From assembly GCF_004358185.1 (NCBI RefSeq), contig NZ_SMUV01000073.1, positions 124,001 through 188,000 of the forward strand: 64,000 bases of DNA. Reading direction: 5' to 3'. The number at the start of each line of letters is the position of its first letter. Position 1 is the first letter of the stretch. Made by a program: the position numbers and the translations under genes. This document shows, piece by piece, positions 61,826-64,000 of this stretch. The DNA comes from Antarcticimicrobium luteum. Its GTDB lineage: Bacteria; Pseudomonadota; Alphaproteobacteria; Rhodobacterales; Rhodobacteraceae. The notes beneath the pieces were generated by a model, which saw only the letters and a list, made by a program, of their open reading frames with translations, made no database searches and was not told where the DNA came from.

Positions 61826-62758
61826 ATGCGTCTGACATGTCCGAATTGCGGTGCGCAGTATGAGGTGCCGGACGAGGTGATCCCGTTCGAGGGCCGCGAC
61901 GTGCAATGTTCCAACTGCGGGGACACCTGGTTTGTGGCCCACCCGGAAACCGCCGCCGAAGCGGACCGCACACGGCTGGATGCGGCGCGGGACGCTGTCG
62001 ACCGAGAAGAGATGCAGGACTCCGGCGGCGAAAGCTGGGAAGCGCCCTTGGGGGACGATCCCAAGGACGTGGAGCCGGAAGCGGAGAGCGAAGACGCATC
62101 AGAGCCATGGGACGCGCCGGGCGACGCGGCCCCGGCGACGCCTGAGGACGCGCCGGAGCCGGCCTTTGAACCCGCCCCTGAGCCGCCACGGCAGGAGCTG
62201 GACGTCTCCGTGTCCGAGATCCTGCGCGCCGAGGCCGAACACGAGGCTCAGCTGCGCGCCGCAGAAGGCGGCGGGCTGGAAAGCCAGCCCGAGCTGGGTC
62301 TGGACAACCCGCCGGCGGAATCGGCCCGCCACGCCCGCGAGGCGCGCGACCGCATGGCGCGGTTGCGCGGTCACAAGGAGCCAGGCGCAGAGGCTGCCGC
62401 GCAGGGTCTCGCGGTGGGGGCCGCCAATCCCACCGCGCGCCGGGAGTTGCTGCCCGACATCGAAGAGATCAATTCCACCCTGCGCTCCTCCTCCAGCATG
62501 GGGAGCCGCGCCGATGAGGGCGAACTGCCGGTCGGTGACGAGGCACCGGCGCGTCGCGGCGGTTTCATGCGCGGCTTTTCGGTGGCCCTGCTGATCGGCG
62601 CGGCGCTGGTGCTGGTTTATGTCAACGCGCCGCGCATCGCCCAAACCCTGCCGCAGGCGGATCCGGCGCTCAGCGCCTATGTGGCGATGGTCGATCAGCT
62701 GCGCTATTGGCTCGACGCCCAGATCGGCGATTTCGTGACCAAGGTTCTGCCCGAATAA
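61826..62758 (+). CDS. MJ0042-type zinc-ribbon membrane protein
   Basis: 310 residues. The N-terminal zinc ribbon has C5-x2-C8 and C28-x2-C31 in LTCPNCGAQYEVPDEVI and QCSNCGDTWFV. A long acidic, Pro/Glu-rich linker (about 45-240) follows, then a transmembrane helix FMRGFSVALLIGAALVLVYV and a C-terminal domain ending KVLPE. Proteins of this layout are conserved next to ftsE in Rhodobacterales in my recollection. The start at ATG 61826 follows CCAGGAGGGG. The function, possibly an envelope or division accessory, is unknown. Confidence 0.85.
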   Translation: MRLTCPNCGAQYEVPDEVIPFEGRDVQCSNCGDTWFVAHPETAAEADRTRLDAARDAVDREEMQDSGGESWEAPLGDDPKDVEPEAESEDASEPWDAPGDAAPATPEDAPEPAFEPAPEPPRQELDVSVSEILRAEAEHEAQLRAAEGGGLESQPELGLDNPPAESARHAREARDRMARLRGHKEPGAEAAAQGLAVGAANPTARRELLPDIEEINSTLRSSSSMGSRADEGELPVGDEAPARRGGFMRGFSVALLIGAALVLVYVNAPRIAQTLPQADPALSAYVAMVDQLRYWLDAQIGDFVTKVLPE

Positions 62759-62801
62759 GGCGGGTCAGGCAGATCGGCCAGGTCGGCCGGGCCGTCCCGG
62801 T

Positions 62802-64000
62802 TCAGAACCGGTCGAGCAACCGGCGTAGATAGTCGAGTTCGACGTCAGGCCGCTCCCCCTCGCCCGAACGGCGGCGGATCTCGTCCAGCAGTTCCCTGGC
62901 GCGGCGATAGACATCCTCGCCCTGCAACATCCCCTCGTCGGTGCCGAGCGCGCCGTTGGCGCCCGCCTGCCGGCCCAGCGGATCGCGGTCATTGGCGCGC
63001 ATGTCGCCCTCGGCCATGCCCTGGCCCTGCTGCTGGTTGCCCTGCTGCTCCTGCGCCATCGCCTCGCCCAGCGCGCGCATGCCCTCGCGCAGCGCCTCGA
63101 TTGCCTCGGCCTGGCGGTCGATCGCCTCGGCCAGATCGTCGCCGCGCAGCGCCTCTTCGGCGCCGTCCATGGCGCGGCCGGCGCGGCCCAGCGCATCGCG
63201 TGCCGCGTCCCCCTCGGGTGTGCCGGCACCGGGCAGGCCGCCCTGCTGGCGGTTCAGTTCCTCGCGCAGCGCCTGCTGGCGGTCGGCAAGCGAGCCGGCC
63301 CCCGACTCGTCGCCCCGCTGCTGTCCGTTTTGGCCCTGGCGGGTGTCGTCACCGTCGCCGCCCTGACCCTGCTGCTGGCCCTCGCCCTGACCTTCATGGC
63401 TCTGGCCGCGGCCCTGACCGCCATTGCGGCCCTCGTTCTGCCGGCTCTGCCCGGCCCCGGCGCCGGGGTTGAACTGTTCCTGCAGATCGCGGAACGCCTG
63501 ATCGCTCAGCCCCTGCTGATCGCGCAGGGTGTCGGCCAGCCCCTCCATCGCGCGTTGGCCCTCGGACTGGCCGCCCTCGCCCTGTTGCCCTTGCGTGACG
63601 CGCATGTTCTCCATCAGCTGCTGCAATTCCTCCAGCGCCTGCTGCGCCTCGGCCATGCGGCCCTGCTCCATCAGCTCCTGAATGCGGTCCATCATCCGCT
63701 GCAGATCGTTCTGGGTCATCTGCATGCTGTCGCCGTCCTGCGGCTGGCCCTGCTCGCCCTGCTGCCCCTCCTGCTGCGCCTGACGGGAAAGTTGGCTCAG
63801 GTAGTCATCGGTGGCCTCGCGCAGCTCCTGCATCAGCTCGGCGATCTCCTGATCCGAGGCGCCGTTCTTCATCGCCTCCGACAGCCGTTCCTGTGCCCGG
63901 CGCAGGCGCTCCAGCGCATCGCCGAGGTCGCCCTCCTCCAGCAGCATCGCCAGCCCCCACAGCGCCTCGGCGATCTCGTCGCGCTGCGCCGTGCTCAGCC
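62802..64000 (-). CDS. DUF4175 / TIGR02302 family protein, C-terminal part
   Basis: About 399 residues are visible; the frame is open to the right edge, so the N-terminal part, which carries transmembrane helices in family members, lies outside. The visible part is helical and extraordinarily rich in Gln, Gly, Glu and Asp. Examples are EGQGEGQQQGQGGDGDDTR in the middle and MMDRIQELMEQGRMAEAQ near the start. A C-terminal segment (YRRARELLDEIRRRSGEGER) ends in LRRLLDRF. This matches the TIGR02302/DUF4175 family of alphaproteobacteria, of unknown function. It converges on the zinc-ribbon gene. Confidence 0.85.
   Translation of the reverse strand, partial: LSTAQRDEIAEALWGLAMLLEEGDLGDALERLRRAQERLSEAMKNGASDQEIAELMQELREATDDYLSQLSRQAQQEGQQGEQGQPQDGDSMQMTQNDLQRMMDRIQELMEQGRMAEAQQALEELQQLMENMRVTQGQQGEGGQSEGQRAMEGLADTLRDQQGLSDQAFRDLQEQFNPGAGAGQSRQNEGRNGGQGRGQSHEGQGEGQQQGQGGDGDDTRQGQNGQQRGDESGAGSLADRQQALREELNRQQGGLPGAGTPEGDAARDALGRAGRAMDGAEEALRGDDLAEAIDRQAEAIEALREGMRALGEAMAQEQQGNQQQGQGMAEGDMRANDRDPLGRQAGANGALGTDEGMLQGEDVYRRARELLDEIRRRSGEGERPDVELDYLRRLLDRF

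Overview
This window is high-GC alphaproteobacterial chromosome, most likely from the order Rhodobacterales (a Roseobacter, Paracoccus or Rhodobacter relative). The evidence is the complete ethylmalonyl-CoA (EMC) pathway block interleaved with TCA-cycle operons, the divergent rsmI-yraN-gshB and LppC-type lipoprotein pair, and several small proteins I associate with this order. From memory, the order of ccr, ecm, lpd, suc, mdh, mcl2, mch and sdh genes resembles one region of the Rhodobacter sphaeroides chromosome. I saw no rRNA, tRNA, CRISPR array, prophage or insertion sequence, so this is core chromosome.

Layout. Positions 1-10.4 kb hold a GST fragment, a YifB/ComM ATPase, gshB, yraN and rsmI, then on the other strand an LppC-like lipoprotein, glnD, murJ and a DUF2892 protein. 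Positions 10.5-17.4 kb hold a rhomboid-fold protein that lacks its catalytic residues, trpS, a branched-chain amino-acid module (Leu/Glu/Phe/Val-type dehydrogenase, divergent Lrp regulator with operator, class IV aminotransferase), UspA, an Nfu-type Fe-S carrier, tsaB and rimI. Positions 17.5-25 kb hold a BMP-type nucleoside ABC transporter operon, followed by a tandem TauE/SafE duplication with a TIGR02186-type protein. Positions 25-27.5 kb hold an SDR, a RecD-like ATPase and a small protein.

From 27.7 to 57.4 kb central carbon metabolism dominates. It runs ccr, a PlsB-like acyltransferase, ecm, an H-NS/HvrA-type protein, deoD, a DUF1989 protein, an ornithine decarboxylase, small proteins, a ZIP transporter, sdhCDAB (with a glycosyltransferase-like gene between sdhA and sdhB), the operon mcl2-nnrU-DUF1737-mch, a TauE protein, mdh, a DUF4345 protein, sucC-orf-sucD, sucA, sucB and lpd. 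Together these assimilate acetyl-CoA through the EMC pathway and feed glyoxylate, succinyl-CoA and malate into the TCA cycle. Positions 57.5-64 kb hold nat, a small membrane protein, a PNPOx-like protein, plsC, ftsX, ftsE, an MJ0042 zinc-ribbon membrane protein and the C-terminal part of a DUF4175/TIGR02302 protein.

The most notable signal is regulatory. The sdhC and sucC upstream regions carry the same composite operator: two GTGATCAC palindromes 21 bp apart centre to centre, inside perfect 12-nt inverted arms separated by 13 nt, at nearly the same distance from each start codon (about 110 nt). No other promoter in the window shows this arrangement, which suggests one dimer-pair-binding regulator coordinating two TCA-cycle operons.
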